64,000 nucleotides of DNA from Paludibaculum fermentans_A (GCF_051172195.1 NZ_JBPJAQ010000001.1:5890001-5954000), one strand, 5' to 3'; positions 9,262 to 19,097 are shown, numbered from the stretch's first letter. Numbers and translations: made by a program. The notes: generated from the letters alone by a model not told the origin.

Positions 9262-9285
9262 ACGAATAGCGCCTTCGCGATTCGT
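9262..9285. terminator. Bidirectional hairpin between convergent genes
   Basis: ACGAAT (9262-9267) pairs with ATTCGT (9280-9285). An inner GCG/CGC pair sits around a CCTT loop. It lies exactly between the ends of the DUF4331 gene and the convergent PEGA/propeller gene. Confidence 0.55.
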
Positions 9286-11637
9286 TTAGAACTGCGACCC
9301 GAACCCGTAGGCGGACCATGCCGAGTCGCTCGGCGTCAGGCGCATGCGGGCGTTGGCGAGATCCGCCACCATGAGCTTTCGCTGGGAGGTTAGGGCGTCC
9401 AGAACATCCAGCCCGTCCTGCTTCATGATCAGCAGTTCCTTCCGCTTCTCATCGACCGAAACGCGCTCGTCCTTGTCGAGCGCCATCTTCTCAGCTGCCT
9501 CATTGGAGTCCATGTTGACCACGAAGAGGTTCTTCATGTTGAAGCAATAGATGAAGTGCCCGCCTTCCGGCGCCCAGAGTCCTTGGGGATCCTTCCCCAC
9601 CGGGACTGTGGCGGAGACAGACCAGTCGCGCACCGACAGAACCGTCACGTCTTCGCTCTCCGCATCCAGCACATAGAGCTTCTCCTTGTCCGGCCCCAGC
9701 ACAGCGTCAATGTAGCCGGAGCCGCCTCCGGGAAACATGATGAGATACGGTGCCGACGGCACGCCCCCCGCAGCCGCTCCACCAGCGGCCGCGGCTGTGC
9801 CCACCGTGATCGCGATGGCTGCCAGGGTTCTCTTGGTCGCCTTGGACCGGCGCACCGATTCTCTTCCGACAGGAATGGTCTTCTCGATCTGTCCTCCCTC
9901 TATCTGCAGAACGGCGAGTTTGTGCTGCCCTCCCACCGTCACTGCGTACCGCCGTTCATCGATCTTCACTGGAGCGACCATGTTTAATCTGGTGCCAGCC
10001 GGGAAGGGAATCCTGACACTGGCCAGCGTGCCCTCGTCTCCAATCTTCTGGATGAGGCCCGACGTTTGCAGCCACAGCGGGCCATCCTCCGCAAACCGGA
10101 AGAGATCCTCGGCGTTGTCGGGAACCGGAGTTGTGCGCAGTAATTGCGCCGAGGCCACATCGAATACTTTGAGATCTCCCTTGGGCAGCAACTCCTTCGC
10201 CTTCGGCTTCACGGAACGCACCAAAAGGTAGAGCAGCTTTTCGTCCTGCGATGTCTTCCAGGCCATCACGTGGCCGCCCACGTCGATAGTTTTGGCCGTC
10301 TCGGCGCTGTTCAGATCCTCGATCCACATGCTCTGCGGCAGGATAGCCGTGCCGAGTCCGAGCATTCCCTTCGATTCCGTCTCCTTCGAGAAGCTCAGCG
10401 CCCGGTCGCCCTTCAGGATCTTTTCCACCCTGTTGCGCGTGGGATCGCCTGTTGTGAATTCGTGCGTCGTCCTGTCGATCTTCCACTCGCGCTTTTCCGT
10501 CCAAACAACCAGGCGTTTGGGTTCAAGCGCCATCGAGTAGATGCCCCAACTGATGGACCCCAGGAGGATTTCCTTCACCTTGACGCTGCGCCGGGCATCG
10601 ATAATGAGGAGCCTGAAAGTGTTCTTTCCCTTGAGGTGGGTGAGGTACACATAATGTCCATCCGTCAGGATGCGCTCCGGTTTGTCATCCAGTTCCACCG
10701 CTCCGCTAATCGAATTGCGCTCACGGTCCAGTGTGGTGATACGCCAAGGCTTGGACTGCACGAACACCGAATGCTGCGATGCGCGGTCAGATGGCAGTTC
10801 TTTGGACACAACCGGCGTCGTCGGGGCGGGCTCCGGTGCCGCTTCGCGGCGAACGGCAGTTGCATCGGACACCGGCGTGGCCTTCGGTTCCGCGCCAGCG
10901 CGAGGTTCCTCCAGGAGCGCGTGGAGGGTGATGTTTACGCCGTCCTGCAGACTGAGCTTTCGCGACCAGACGAGCCCGCCCTTCTTCACGGTCACCACGC
11001 GTTCACCTGGAGCCATCTTGACGGTCGACGGTGTGCTGCCCACAAACATCCCGTCCACCTCGATCTCCGCGCCAGGAGGTTCTGAGGTGATCGGTACCGC
11101 GATGGTGCCCGGTCTGGCTGCGCCATTCGCCACCATCGGAGCGGCGCCTTGGCTCTTCGCGACGGTCGCGGAGTTCGTATAGACCTCCAGGATCAATCCC
11201 TTTTCGAACGCGCGCTCCTTCCCCTTTCTTGACATCAGCGGTGCGGAGGTAATAGCGGAAACTGTTTTGCCCGTTATGCCCTTTTCATTCTTCTTTCCCT
11301 GCTTCTCGGAACGCAGCTCGACGGGCTGTCCGTCCACGCTAGCCACGCGATCTACTGAAAACTCGAGTTTGCCGTCCTTGCCCATCCGATGCCGCGGTTC
11401 CACGACCGTAATGGTGCCGGTCACGGGAGCGCCTTGATCAATCACGGTCTTGCCATTCACCTCGACTTTTTCCGTCACGGTGAATCGAATCTTCTGCCCT
11501 TGATTGGCAGTTTCCGAGGACAGGCGTTCCTCCAGTCTCACTTGTACTCTTGTACCCTCGGGAATGTCCATCTGCGCACTGGCAGGAAAAATTAACGCGA
11601 AAGTGAAGATAAGGAAAGGCCGGATTATATTAGACAT
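9286..11637 (-). CDS. Secreted PEGA-domain / beta-propeller protein
   Basis: 783 residues with a signal peptide (FLIFTFALIFPASAQ). Residues 22-155 form an acidobacterial N-terminal domain (PEGTRVQVRLEERLSS, VTGTITVVEPRHRMGKDGKL). A PEGA domain is at about 180-235 (SEPPGAEIEVDGMFVGSTPS), then an Ala/Pro/Glu-rich linker. From about 290 to the end, repeated strand patterns of a WD/YVTN-like propeller occur (YLTHLKGKNTFRLLIIDARR, LYVLDAESEDVTVLSVRDW, TVPVGKDPQG). A hydrophobic Ala/Gly segment (TLAAIAITVGTAAAAGGAAA) interrupts the propeller and is unusual. Probably periplasmic or surface exposed. PEGA domains are thought to bind peptidoglycan or be structural. No enzymatic motif seen. Confidence 0.85.
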   Translation of the reverse strand: MSNIIRPFLIFTFALIFPASAQMDIPEGTRVQVRLEERLSSETANQGQKIRFTVTEKVEVNGKTVIDQGAPVTGTITVVEPRHRMGKDGKLEFSVDRVASVDGQPVELRSEKQGKKNEKGITGKTVSAITSAPLMSRKGKERAFEKGLILEVYTNSATVAKSQGAAPMVANGAARPGTIAVPITSEPPGAEIEVDGMFVGSTPSTVKMAPGERVVTVKKGGLVWSRKLSLQDGVNITLHALLEEPRAGAEPKATPVSDATAVRREAAPEPAPTTPVVSKELPSDRASQHSVFVQSKPWRITTLDRERNSISGAVELDDKPERILTDGHYVYLTHLKGKNTFRLLIIDARRSVKVKEILLGSISWGIYSMALEPKRLVVWTEKREWKIDRTTHEFTTGDPTRNRVEKILKGDRALSFSKETESKGMLGLGTAILPQSMWIEDLNSAETAKTIDVGGHVMAWKTSQDEKLLYLLVRSVKPKAKELLPKGDLKVFDVASAQLLRTTPVPDNAEDLFRFAEDGPLWLQTSGLIQKIGDEGTLASVRIPFPAGTRLNMVAPVKIDERRYAVTVGGQHKLAVLQIEGGQIEKTIPVGRESVRRSKATKRTLAAIAITVGTAAAAGGAAAGGVPSAPYLIMFPGGGSGYIDAVLGPDKEKLYVLDAESEDVTVLSVRDWSVSATVPVGKDPQGLWAPEGGHFIYCFNMKNLFVVNMDSNEAAEKMALDKDERVSVDEKRKELLIMKQDGLDVLDALTSQRKLMVADLANARMRLTPSDSAWSAYGFGSQF

Positions 11638-12794
11638 AGTGGCGACCAGTGCGCCATCATAACAAACGATCGAGCGTCGTTGGCATAGTATAAAGATATA
11701 CAGACCTCAAATTAGTGAACTAGATTTAGAGGCACGAAACCACGGACTACGCCGCCTGGCAAAGCCGGCAGCCGGCAACCGCGGAGGGCAGATTCCTGGA
11801 GTGGGGCCGACTGACGCTGACCACCGCCACGCCCGCCTCAGGGACTCATAACGTTGCCTGATGATTCCAAGCTCAACATGGGACGGCGCAAACCCCCGTC
11901 GCCGGCCATCAACCGGCCATCCGTATCAGCACACTGGATAACTCAGGCTGGTCTGTCGTTATTGATCTGATTGTCACTAATCTTGCAGGTCTGGAGATGA
12001 ATCCTACATGAGTGATCCAAGCGAGACAGACTGGGTTTTCTGTAAGATTGGGGCTGGTAAATTCACGACGCACGGAGATTCATTCAAACTGGATTGGATT
12101 ATCGACTATTGTCGGACGTGGGCTCAAACACAAGCGAAACACCAATCGTTGTAGCGGCCGCAATCGGTGGAAGAACTCATCACCTCGCTGGAGTACGAAC
12201 CAATCTACCCGGAACAGGCCAAACTTCAGTGGGAGCCGGCCCACTCCGTCGCCCGCTGAAGTCCCCGTACGGTCTTGGGCTGCGGCTTGGCTCGTCCCCC
12301 GATAGGACGCAGATCATCCGCGCCGCAGCCTCGCACTCCCGGTGGGAGGATTGACTGGATGACGGCCTGTTCGAATTTGCTTCACCACCCCCATAATCTT
12401 GGTCCACGACGCGTTCCAAATTGCTCCCTTGTCGTGGTTTGAAACGACGCCGCGTCGATGGAAAGACCTTCCCAACGACCAGAAAGGACGAACCGCGGCG
12501 ACAATCACCGCCGCATGCAATAAAGCGCATTGATATGTGGGGAGAGTGTCTGAATCGCTTCGATACGCGCTAAGTCCAGCGTGCAGGGTGGCGGGCCATC
12601 CCTGAATCTCACCGTAGGTCTCTCCTTCTGAAATGCCCCTCCACTCATTACCGATTACCGAATTTAAATATGTACGAAACTATCCATGAAGTCCCGGCCG
12701 TTTCACCACTGCCAGACATGCCCCCACTCCGCCCAATTGTCACGCCCGCCAAGGCCCGCTTTCCGAAGCCTGCCGGTACTCCAGGTCATTCTGC
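11638..12794. other. Gene-free region with decayed sequence
   Basis: No convincing intact gene on either strand. The first 100 bases are AT-rich and should hold the promoter of the leftward PEGA gene. Short coding-like scraps remain, for example a 30-codon frame at 12167-12259 (VEELITSLEYEPIYPEQAKL) and a stretch ending near 11861 (LTLTTATPASGTHNVA). These look like remains of lost genes. Bases 12502-12574 are a degenerate third copy of the flank repeated before the two relic genes. Confidence 0.5.
12502..12574 (+). repeat. Degenerate third copy of array 5' flank
   Basis: CAATCACCGCCGC (12502-12514) is identical to 22591-22603. After a deletion relative to the longer copies, the segment rejoins at GGGGAGAGTGTCTGAATCG, which resembles the relic gene starts at 13026 and 22733. 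No open relic gene follows. Confidence 0.5.
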
Positions 12795-13170
12795 CTAAGC
12801 CACTGATCCGCAGCATGTTCCACCGATGCGCAGGCGGTGGCGAGCCTCTCTTGGGCTCAGCCTGCCTAAGGCGTATGCGGGAAGTGCAGCCCCGCCATAT
12901 GCAGTAAAATTCATTAATATTCCGAAAATAGGCCCATCGAACGAGCAGGCATTCATCCTATGGGAGTATATTAGTTCTTCGGACATCCCTGGTCTCTCCG
13001 GCGAGGGGGACATGCTTTTTCCTGTGGGGGATTGTGTCTAAACGGTTTCGATACCCAGCGGCGCTATCCGCGCTCGCCCTCAGATCCGTTTTGATTCTGT
13101 CTCAATTGCTCTGGAGTGGGATTCCCTGCCGGGCTCACACTGCCTCATCGCTCCGCACCGGCTTAGCGCC
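12795..13170 (+). repeat. Array 5' flank, copy A
   Basis: Degenerate direct repeat of 22500-22880. The match starts at CCTAAG-CACTGA. It passes through GGGAGTATATTAGTT, TTCGG-CATCCC and GACATGCTT, then enters the relic gene start, where CGATACCCAGCGGCGCT is identical. This is the boundary evidence for a duplication of the gene block. It may also hold the array's leader or promoter; no canonical -35/-10 pair stands out. Confidence 0.7.
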
Positions 13171-13411
13171 GGAATCGCACCCGATGCATGCGACGGCAAT
13201 GTCGTCCGCTGCCAGCTGCATCTTCATTTCTTGCTCGGGAGGAACTCCGGTCTCCGTGGTCGCACCCATCCCCACAGCGGAACTCCAGCTAGATTCTAAT
13301 GCTGACCCTACGCAGCGCACCGCGGAGCCGGCAGGGGGACCATTGTTAGCTTTGGACCCATTCGACATCGACTCCGGCCGGAATCAGGTGGCCACTTATC
13401 AGGTTCCGTAA
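13034..13411 (+). pseudogene. Shrunken relic A of the tandem secreted-protein family
   Basis: 125-residue open frame starting at GTG with a GGGGG run just before it. It keeps a signal peptide (MSKRFRYPAALSALALRS...CRAHT) and about 70 residues of the family's first domain (FISCSGGTPVSVVAPIPTAE, a decayed LLALDP). It then jumps directly to the last residues of full-length members (DIDSGRNQVATYQVP versus DSGWQQVGTYQVP). About 800 residues are missing, and the first conserved Cys and the DYTGRTTG motif are degraded. It could still be secreted as a mini-protein, but the eroded motifs favour a pseudogene. It lies 36 bases before copy 1. Confidence 0.75.
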
Positions 13412-13447
13412 CGTGCGGAGTTCTTTCAGTCCCAGCAAAGGCAATTC

Positions 13448-16204
13448 ATGAATATAAGATCTTTCAAGTTAGTCAGCGCGGGGAGTCGCGGGCTGGTCTG
13501 CCTGCTGTTCCTCCTGGGGATAACCGCATTTGCGCAGTCATCTCCACTCCAGTGCTTCGGGTCGACAGCGACTACGCCTGTGATGCGAGCGATGGAGATC
13601 ACGGCCCTTGCGGGCGAGATCGTGGTCACGTGTTCCGGTGGTTTCCCGACCTCGGTCGGCGCCCCTGTCCCGACCGCGGATATCCAGATTTACTTCAACA
13701 CCAGCTATACGGGCCGCACCACTGGCGTTCTGACCGAATCACTGTTGCTGATTGACGAACCCCTGCCGGCAAACCGCGTTCCCTGCACGACCGATGTCAG
13801 TCTGTGCGGTTGGACTGGCGGGGCCAGCGGCCCGAACGTCTATCAGGCGAAAGTGCTGGGATCGAATGCAATCACGTTCCAGGGCATCCCCTTCGATCCG
13901 CCCGGTTCCGGGCAGAACCGTGTTCTCCGGTTCACAAACATTCGCGTCGATGCTTCCTCTCTAGGCATATCCAGCACGATGATCCCCATCTCGGTCTATG
14001 CTTTCATCTCGGTAGCAGGGGCAGCTTCTCTGCCGCTGGCGAATTCCCAGGTGGCGATAGGCTTTGTCCAGAAAGCCTTGAACAGCGCCGTCATGAACTC
14101 GAGGGCGGATACCGTTTTGCCCGCCTTGATGGGCGTCGAGTTGCCCAATTGCGTCTCCACCACCAAACAGCGATTTGCGACGCTGCGGTTCAGCAAGAGC
14201 TTTGGAACCGCACTGCTCCCGCGATCGGCTGCGGCGTTCATCGATACAGAAACCTCACCCACCCCCAAGGCCCAGAACGCAATCGGCACCATCTATAATT
14301 CCGAAACCGGATTCTACTCGCCGGCTTTTCCCGCAACGAACAAACTGAACACGGCTGGTCTGGCCGACTTCGGCAGCCGGATCCAGGCCGACTTCACCAA
14401 CCTGCCGGCGGGTGCGACTCTCTACGTTGCCGCGGTCCCGGTGACCTTCACCAACGGTGTGCCTGCGCCCAACGGCGGGGCCCAATTGCGCGCGCGCCTC
14501 ATCAGTTCTGCCACCGGTGCCTTTGCACCCGTCACCGCCACGGAAATTCTGGATGGAATACCCGCGGCCGCCATCCCGATTACCCAGGGCAGCGCCCAGG
14601 CTGTCTGGGAGGTCCTCCAGAACAATCCAGGTGCTTTGGACAATGTGGATTTCCCGTTGTGGATCTCCTACCCGGCCAACACCGTTGGGCTCGGGACGGC
14701 CTCTGTGAACCTGCGGCAAGGGCCCGTCTCTACCGTGAAGGCCTCGGACGAAACGGCTCCGGTGCCCCAGTTCGTGGATGCTTTCAACGGCATGCAATTG
14801 GTGACAATCCGCAACATGTGTCCCGGAGACAGCTACGTAGTGACCAGCAATCCTGCCGGACTTACGATTACCGTCGACGGACAGCCCTACACCGCGCCAC
14901 ATTCGTTCAACTGGCAGCCCAAGTCCACTCACACCCTCAGCGTGACCACGCCGCAATTCTCCAGTTCCACGGTCCGTCACAAGTTTCTTTGGTGGAGCGA
15001 TTCCGGTACTGCTACACACACCATCACCGCGCCCGATTTCCCCACGGTTTACACTGCGGGATTCAATTCGGAATACCAGCTAACATTGAGCGTCTCCCCG
15101 CCGGGAGGCGGCACCATCGCGGCCTCGCCGGCCTCGGCGGATGGTTTTTACGCTCCGGACACAGGCGTCACGGTGACAGCAACACCCGCTGCCGGCTATA
15201 GCTTCGCCGGCTTCACGGGTAGCTACACGACAACCTCCAACTCATTTGCGTTGCCCATGACAAGCCCGATGAATCTCCAGGCCAATTTCGTCAGTGCGAG
15301 TGGGGGTGTCGGCGTCGGTACCGTAACCCCGGATGCAGGCACCGGAAGCACGCAGACCTTCACGGCATCCTTTACCGGTACTCAGGGCCCGAGCTCACTG
15401 ACATGGGTCCAGATGCTCATCGCGGCAGCCGAGAACGGCGGCGGCCAGCCGTTCTGCCTCGTCCACTACGACGCGCACGCGAGTGCCTTCTGGGTCTATT
15501 CGGATGTGGACGGCTTCTTCCACGGACCCGTAGCTGCCCATGCCCCTTCGGGCACGCTGCAAGGCTCCAGCTGCGCTCTGGATACCGCCAACTCTTCAGC
15601 CACTAGAGTGGGCAACCAGTTGAGTGTCGATTTCCGGCTCGTCTTCAAGTCGTCGGCCGCCAGGAAGGTCTACCTGCGCGCCTACGATGACAGCGGTGCG
15701 GACACTGGATCGGTCCAACGTGGAGTCTGGACACAGGTGCCCCTGGATGCACCCACCATGACCGTAACTCCGGCATCCGGCAACTCGGCCTCCCCTCTCT
15801 TCCAGGCGAAGTTCGCTTCCGATGCCTACGGCAATCAGGGCTCCCTGCCGCTCGGGTGGCAGCAGTTTCTCGTTGCCGCGGACTCCACCGGAGGCGGGCA
15901 GCCGTTCTGCTTCGTACACTACGACCGGGCCGGAGGCGCCTTCTGGATGTACTCATCTGACGTCGGGTTCTTCCTGGGGCCGGTCGCACCCGGCGCGGCC
16001 TCCAACACACTGGACAGCAGCGCGTGTACGGTAAACACCGCGGCCGCCGCGGCAGGCATCGCCGGAGACTTCAGCTCCAGCCTCACTCTGCCGCTGACGC
16101 TGAAGGCGCCCATGTCGGGTGCCAAACAGCTGTACATGCGCACCATGGATCCCCTCCTGCGGGATTCGGGATGGCAGCAGGTGGGGACTTACCAGGTTCC
16201 CTGA
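13448..16204 (+). CDS. Tandem secreted multi-domain protein, copy 1
   Basis: 918 residues. Signal peptide 1-30 (CLLFLLGITAFAQ). Domain 1 is at about 33-215 with conserved C36, C62, C113 and C120 and the motifs VTCSGGFPTS, DIQIYFNTSYTGRTTG, LTESLLLIDEP, CGWTGG and PNVYQAKVLGSNAI. Domain 2 is at about 220-440 (NC..TTKQRFATLRFS, GLADFGSRIQADFTNLPAGA). Two InlB-like beta repeats follow at about 458-540 and 542-615. Two related C-terminal units are at about 624-762 and 770-918; each has GGGQPFC-VHYD, FW-YS-DV-GFF-GPV, SSAC/SSCA and a DSGW.Q.GTY/TW end. Cysteines and export suggest an extracellular, disulfide-bonded protein. I know similar N-terminal domains from acidobacterial secreted proteins of unknown role. 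No catalytic motif seen. Confidence 0.9.
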   Translation: MNIRSFKLVSAGSRGLVCLLFLLGITAFAQSSPLQCFGSTATTPVMRAMEITALAGEIVVTCSGGFPTSVGAPVPTADIQIYFNTSYTGRTTGVLTESLLLIDEPLPANRVPCTTDVSLCGWTGGASGPNVYQAKVLGSNAITFQGIPFDPPGSGQNRVLRFTNIRVDASSLGISSTMIPISVYAFISVAGAASLPLANSQVAIGFVQKALNSAVMNSRADTVLPALMGVELPNCVSTTKQRFATLRFSKSFGTALLPRSAAAFIDTETSPTPKAQNAIGTIYNSETGFYSPAFPATNKLNTAGLADFGSRIQADFTNLPAGATLYVAAVPVTFTNGVPAPNGGAQLRARLISSATGAFAPVTATEILDGIPAAAIPITQGSAQAVWEVLQNNPGALDNVDFPLWISYPANTVGLGTASVNLRQGPVSTVKASDETAPVPQFVDAFNGMQLVTIRNMCPGDSYVVTSNPAGLTITVDGQPYTAPHSFNWQPKSTHTLSVTTPQFSSSTVRHKFLWWSDSGTATHTITAPDFPTVYTAGFNSEYQLTLSVSPPGGGTIAASPASADGFYAPDTGVTVTATPAAGYSFAGFTGSYTTTSNSFALPMTSPMNLQANFVSASGGVGVGTVTPDAGTGSTQTFTASFTGTQGPSSLTWVQMLIAAAENGGGQPFCLVHYDAHASAFWVYSDVDGFFHGPVAAHAPSGTLQGSSCALDTANSSATRVGNQLSVDFRLVFKSSAARKVYLRAYDDSGADTGSVQRGVWTQVPLDAPTMTVTPASGNSASPLFQAKFASDAYGNQGSLPLGWQQFLVAADSTGGGQPFCFVHYDRAGGAFWMYSSDVGFFLGPVAPGAASNTLDSSACTVNTAAAAAGIAGDFSSSLTLPLTLKAPMSGAKQLYMRTMDPLLRDSGWQQVGTYQVP

Positions 16205-16211
16205 GGAAGCC

Positions 16212-16242
16212 GGGAGAGCGGACGCGCCAAGCCCGCTCTCCC
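16212..16242 (+). terminator. Hairpin after copy 1
   Basis: GGGAGAGCG (16212-16220) pairs perfectly with CGCTCTCCC (16234-16242). No long T-run follows, so it may be an attenuating or RNA-stabilising hairpin. The same arms recur after relic B at 23000-23029. Confidence 0.55.
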
Positions 16243-16286
16243 TCTCCGGTCTCCTGGCGAATCCGAATCATGAACAAACAAAGACA

Positions 16287-19037
16287 ATGAACCCCTTCCT
16301 ACCTATACCGATCTCCAGGCGGCTCGCCTGGAACCTGCTCGCTCTGGTTGCCCTCGCTTTGACCGCGGTGGGGCAGAACATGCCGCTGCAATGCGTGGTG
16401 AATTCGGGCACCACGCCCCCGATTCGGCAGGCGGAGATCACCGCCACTGCCGGAGAGATCCTAATCAGTTGCTCGGGCGGAATCCCGACCCCTGCTGGTC
16501 AGCCTGTGCCCACCCACGACATCCAGGTCTATTTCAATGCCGACTATACGGGTCGGACGACAGGGCTGTTCACAGAATCGCTTCTCCTCATCGACGATCC
16601 TTCCTGGCCGCAGCAGGTGCCGTGTACAACGGACCCCAGCCTTTGCGGATGGACCGGCGGGAGCAAGGGGCCCAATGTCTTTCAGGGCAAAGTTCTGGCC
16701 TCGAATGCCGTCGCCTTTTACGGCGTGCCGCTGGATCCGCCCGGGGACTCCGGGCAGAGGGTCCTCCGCCTCGTCAACCTGCGCATAAATGCGTCCATGT
16801 TGCCGGTGTCTCCCAATATGATTCCGACACAGGTGCTGGCGAATGTCTCCGTCACCGGCATCGCCCTGATCAACGGGACCGAAATGGTAGTCGGCTATGT
16901 GCAGGATGCCATGCTTGTGAAACTACGGAACGCGGCTGGTGATGCAACGGTGGCCAGCCCGAACGGCGTCGAGTTCACAAGCTGCACGCCTGTCACGAAA
17001 CAGCGCGTCGCAAACCTGCGATTCAGCGAACGGTTCGGTACTGTGTTTCTCAAGCCCAATTGGACCTACGATCCGGTAACCGGCGTGCCTGGCACCCCGA
17101 ACTTCCAGGCGGTGACGGGCACCATCTACAACACCGCCTCGGCCTTCTACAACCCGAACTTTCCTGCTACGAATAACCTGAATAAAGCCGGTCTGGCCGA
17201 TTCCGGCACACGCCTGCAGGCGACGTTCAGCCGGCTCCCGCCCGGAGCGACGCTCTACATCTCCACAATCGCGGTGACGTACACGGATGGCGTTCCGGCG
17301 CCCAACGCAAATGGCCTGGACGAAGCGCGCCTCACGGCCAACGCCAGCGGGGCATTTGCTCCCGTGGCGGCAACGGAAACACTCGACGGAATTCCCGTTG
17401 CCGTGCTACCCATCGACAAAGGCAGCGCTACCGCGGTCTGGGAAGTACTCAAGAGTGACCCGGGCAATCAGGGCAACCTCGATTTCCCGGTTTGGATCTC
17501 TTTCCCGGGTTCCTCTGAAGGTCTGGGTACGGCTACCGTCGCGATGCAGCTCGGGCCCGTCTCCAGCGAGACAGGGGCAAGCGATACCGCACACGTGGCT
17601 CGCTTCGCTGACTCACCAATCACTCTCCCCTTGCTGACGGCGCCCTCCACCTGCTCCAGCGCGCCGTACCTGGTGACGACCTCGCCGCCATACCTGCCCG
17701 TGATCGTCGACGGGCAGACCTATACTTCTCCGAAATCCTTCTCCTGGCAGCCCGGCAGCACGCACACCCTCAGCGCCACCTCCGCGAATGTGACAGGCAC
17801 GGGGACCCGCGAGGTCTTCACTGCCTGGAGCGACAGCAATCTGTCCGTACGCACCATCGTCGCGCCGCAAGGCTCAGCCACCTACACGGCCAACTACAAA
17901 ACGCAGTACCTGCTGAATACCACCGTGATACCTCCCGGCTGCGGCAGCGTGACGTTGAACCCGGCCGGATCGGCCTCCTTCTTCGACGTGGGCCAGACGG
18001 TTGCCGTCACCGCCACTCCGAGCGGGCCCTGCTACTTCACCGGATTCAGCGGCGCAACCATCACCGCCCAGCCCACGACCAATCTGGTCATGACTAAGCC
18101 TCTGAATATCACCGCTTCCTTCGTGGCGGCCACCGGTGGCACGAAACCGGTCAGTGTCACGCCCGCCTCCGGGTCCGGCTCAAAGCAGAACTTCACCGCT
18201 GTCTTTCAGGGTGCTCAGGGCGCGAACACTCTCCGCTGGGCCCAGATGCTGGTCGCGGCGTCCCCCGATGGCGGCGGTCAGCCCTTCTGCCTCGTCCACT
18301 ACGATGTGCCCGGCAACTCGTTCTGGGTCTATTCCGACATCTACGGGTTCTTCCAGGGACCGGTAAATCCACAAGCTCCTTCGGACACCCTCCAAAGCTC
18401 CGCCTGTGCCTTGGACACCTTTAACTCCTCTCCTGCTGTGAACGGGTCGCAACTCACGCTGCGCCTCCGGTTGCTGTTCAAAACGGCGGCCGCGGACAAT
18501 GTCTACCTGCGGACGTTAGACTACTTCGGCACGGACTCCGGTTGGGTGAAGAGCGGTACTTGGACCATGGCCGCCATGCCTGTGCCCACGATGGCAGTCG
18601 TCCCGTCGAATGGAGTCTCTGCCTTCCCATATTTCCAGGCGAACTACTACCTGGACGAATATGGTCAACAGGGGTCGCTACCACGCGGATGGCAGCAGCT
18701 CCTGGTTGCGGCGGATCCGACAGGTGGCGGTCAGCCTTTCTGTTACGTCCACCTGGATCGTGCCGCGAACATGCTCTGGATGTACTCTTCAGACATCGGC
18801 TTCTTCCTGGGCCCGGTCGCGCCAGGCGCCGCATCAACCATGTTGGATAGTTCCGCCTGTTCCATTAATACGGCGGCGGCTTCCGCCGGAGCTGGATCCA
18901 ATTTCAGTTCCGATCTGAAGCTGCCGCTGACGCTGAAGGCGCCCATGTCCGGCGCGAAGAAACTCTACATGCGCATGATGGACGAGCTGATGCGCGACTC
19001 TGGCTGGCAGCAGGTGGGGACTTACCAGGTGCCGTAG
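16287..19037 (+). CDS. Tandem secreted multi-domain protein, copy 2
   Basis: 916 residues with the same architecture as copy 1. ATG 16287 gives a clean signal peptide (RLAWNLLALVALALTAVGQ), while the frame upstream has no acceptable start. Family motifs include ISCSGGIPTPAGQPVPTHDI, YFNADYTGRTTG, PCTTDPSLCGWTGG, VTKQRVANLRFSE and NLNKAGLADSGTRLQATFS. The two InlB-like repeats include an extra Cys pair (PPGCGSV, SGPCYFTGF), shared with copy 4. Both C-terminal units end as in the family. It is closest to copy 4: the last 45 residues differ at one position. It is preceded by a six-codon frame (16270) that overlaps its start. Same-strand spacing of 82 bases from copy 1 suggests co-transcription, subject to the intervening hairpin. 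Confidence 0.9.
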   Translation: MNPFLPIPISRRLAWNLLALVALALTAVGQNMPLQCVVNSGTTPPIRQAEITATAGEILISCSGGIPTPAGQPVPTHDIQVYFNADYTGRTTGLFTESLLLIDDPSWPQQVPCTTDPSLCGWTGGSKGPNVFQGKVLASNAVAFYGVPLDPPGDSGQRVLRLVNLRINASMLPVSPNMIPTQVLANVSVTGIALINGTEMVVGYVQDAMLVKLRNAAGDATVASPNGVEFTSCTPVTKQRVANLRFSERFGTVFLKPNWTYDPVTGVPGTPNFQAVTGTIYNTASAFYNPNFPATNNLNKAGLADSGTRLQATFSRLPPGATLYISTIAVTYTDGVPAPNANGLDEARLTANASGAFAPVAATETLDGIPVAVLPIDKGSATAVWEVLKSDPGNQGNLDFPVWISFPGSSEGLGTATVAMQLGPVSSETGASDTAHVARFADSPITLPLLTAPSTCSSAPYLVTTSPPYLPVIVDGQTYTSPKSFSWQPGSTHTLSATSANVTGTGTREVFTAWSDSNLSVRTIVAPQGSATYTANYKTQYLLNTTVIPPGCGSVTLNPAGSASFFDVGQTVAVTATPSGPCYFTGFSGATITAQPTTNLVMTKPLNITASFVAATGGTKPVSVTPASGSGSKQNFTAVFQGAQGANTLRWAQMLVAASPDGGGQPFCLVHYDVPGNSFWVYSDIYGFFQGPVNPQAPSDTLQSSACALDTFNSSPAVNGSQLTLRLRLLFKTAAADNVYLRTLDYFGTDSGWVKSGTWTMAAMPVPTMAVVPSNGVSAFPYFQANYYLDEYGQQGSLPRGWQQLLVAADPTGGGQPFCYVHLDRAANMLWMYSSDIGFFLGPVAPGAASTMLDSSACSINTAAASAGAGSNFSSDLKLPLTLKAPMSGAKKLYMRMMDELMRDSGWQQVGTYQVP

Positions 19038-19046
19038 CGCCCGGCG

Positions 19047-19066
19047 GGGGGCGTCGCGGCGCCCCC
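19047..19066 (+). terminator. Hairpin after copy 2
   Basis: GGGGGCG (19047-19053) pairs with CGCCCCC (19060-19066) around a TCGCGG loop. The same core recurs after copy 5 with a longer 9-bp stem. Confidence 0.55.
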
Positions 19067-19097
19067 ACGCTCCGCAAAATGACTTGTGAGGTATTGG

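Noticed and set aside
11638..12794. Insertion-sequence remnant as explanation for the decayed region left of the array
   Set aside because: No transposase fragments and no terminal inverted repeats or target duplications could be seen.
16270..16290. Six-codon frame overlapping the start of array copy 2 as a regulatory leader peptide
   Set aside because: No ribosome site, no runs of special codons, and no counterpart before the other copies.
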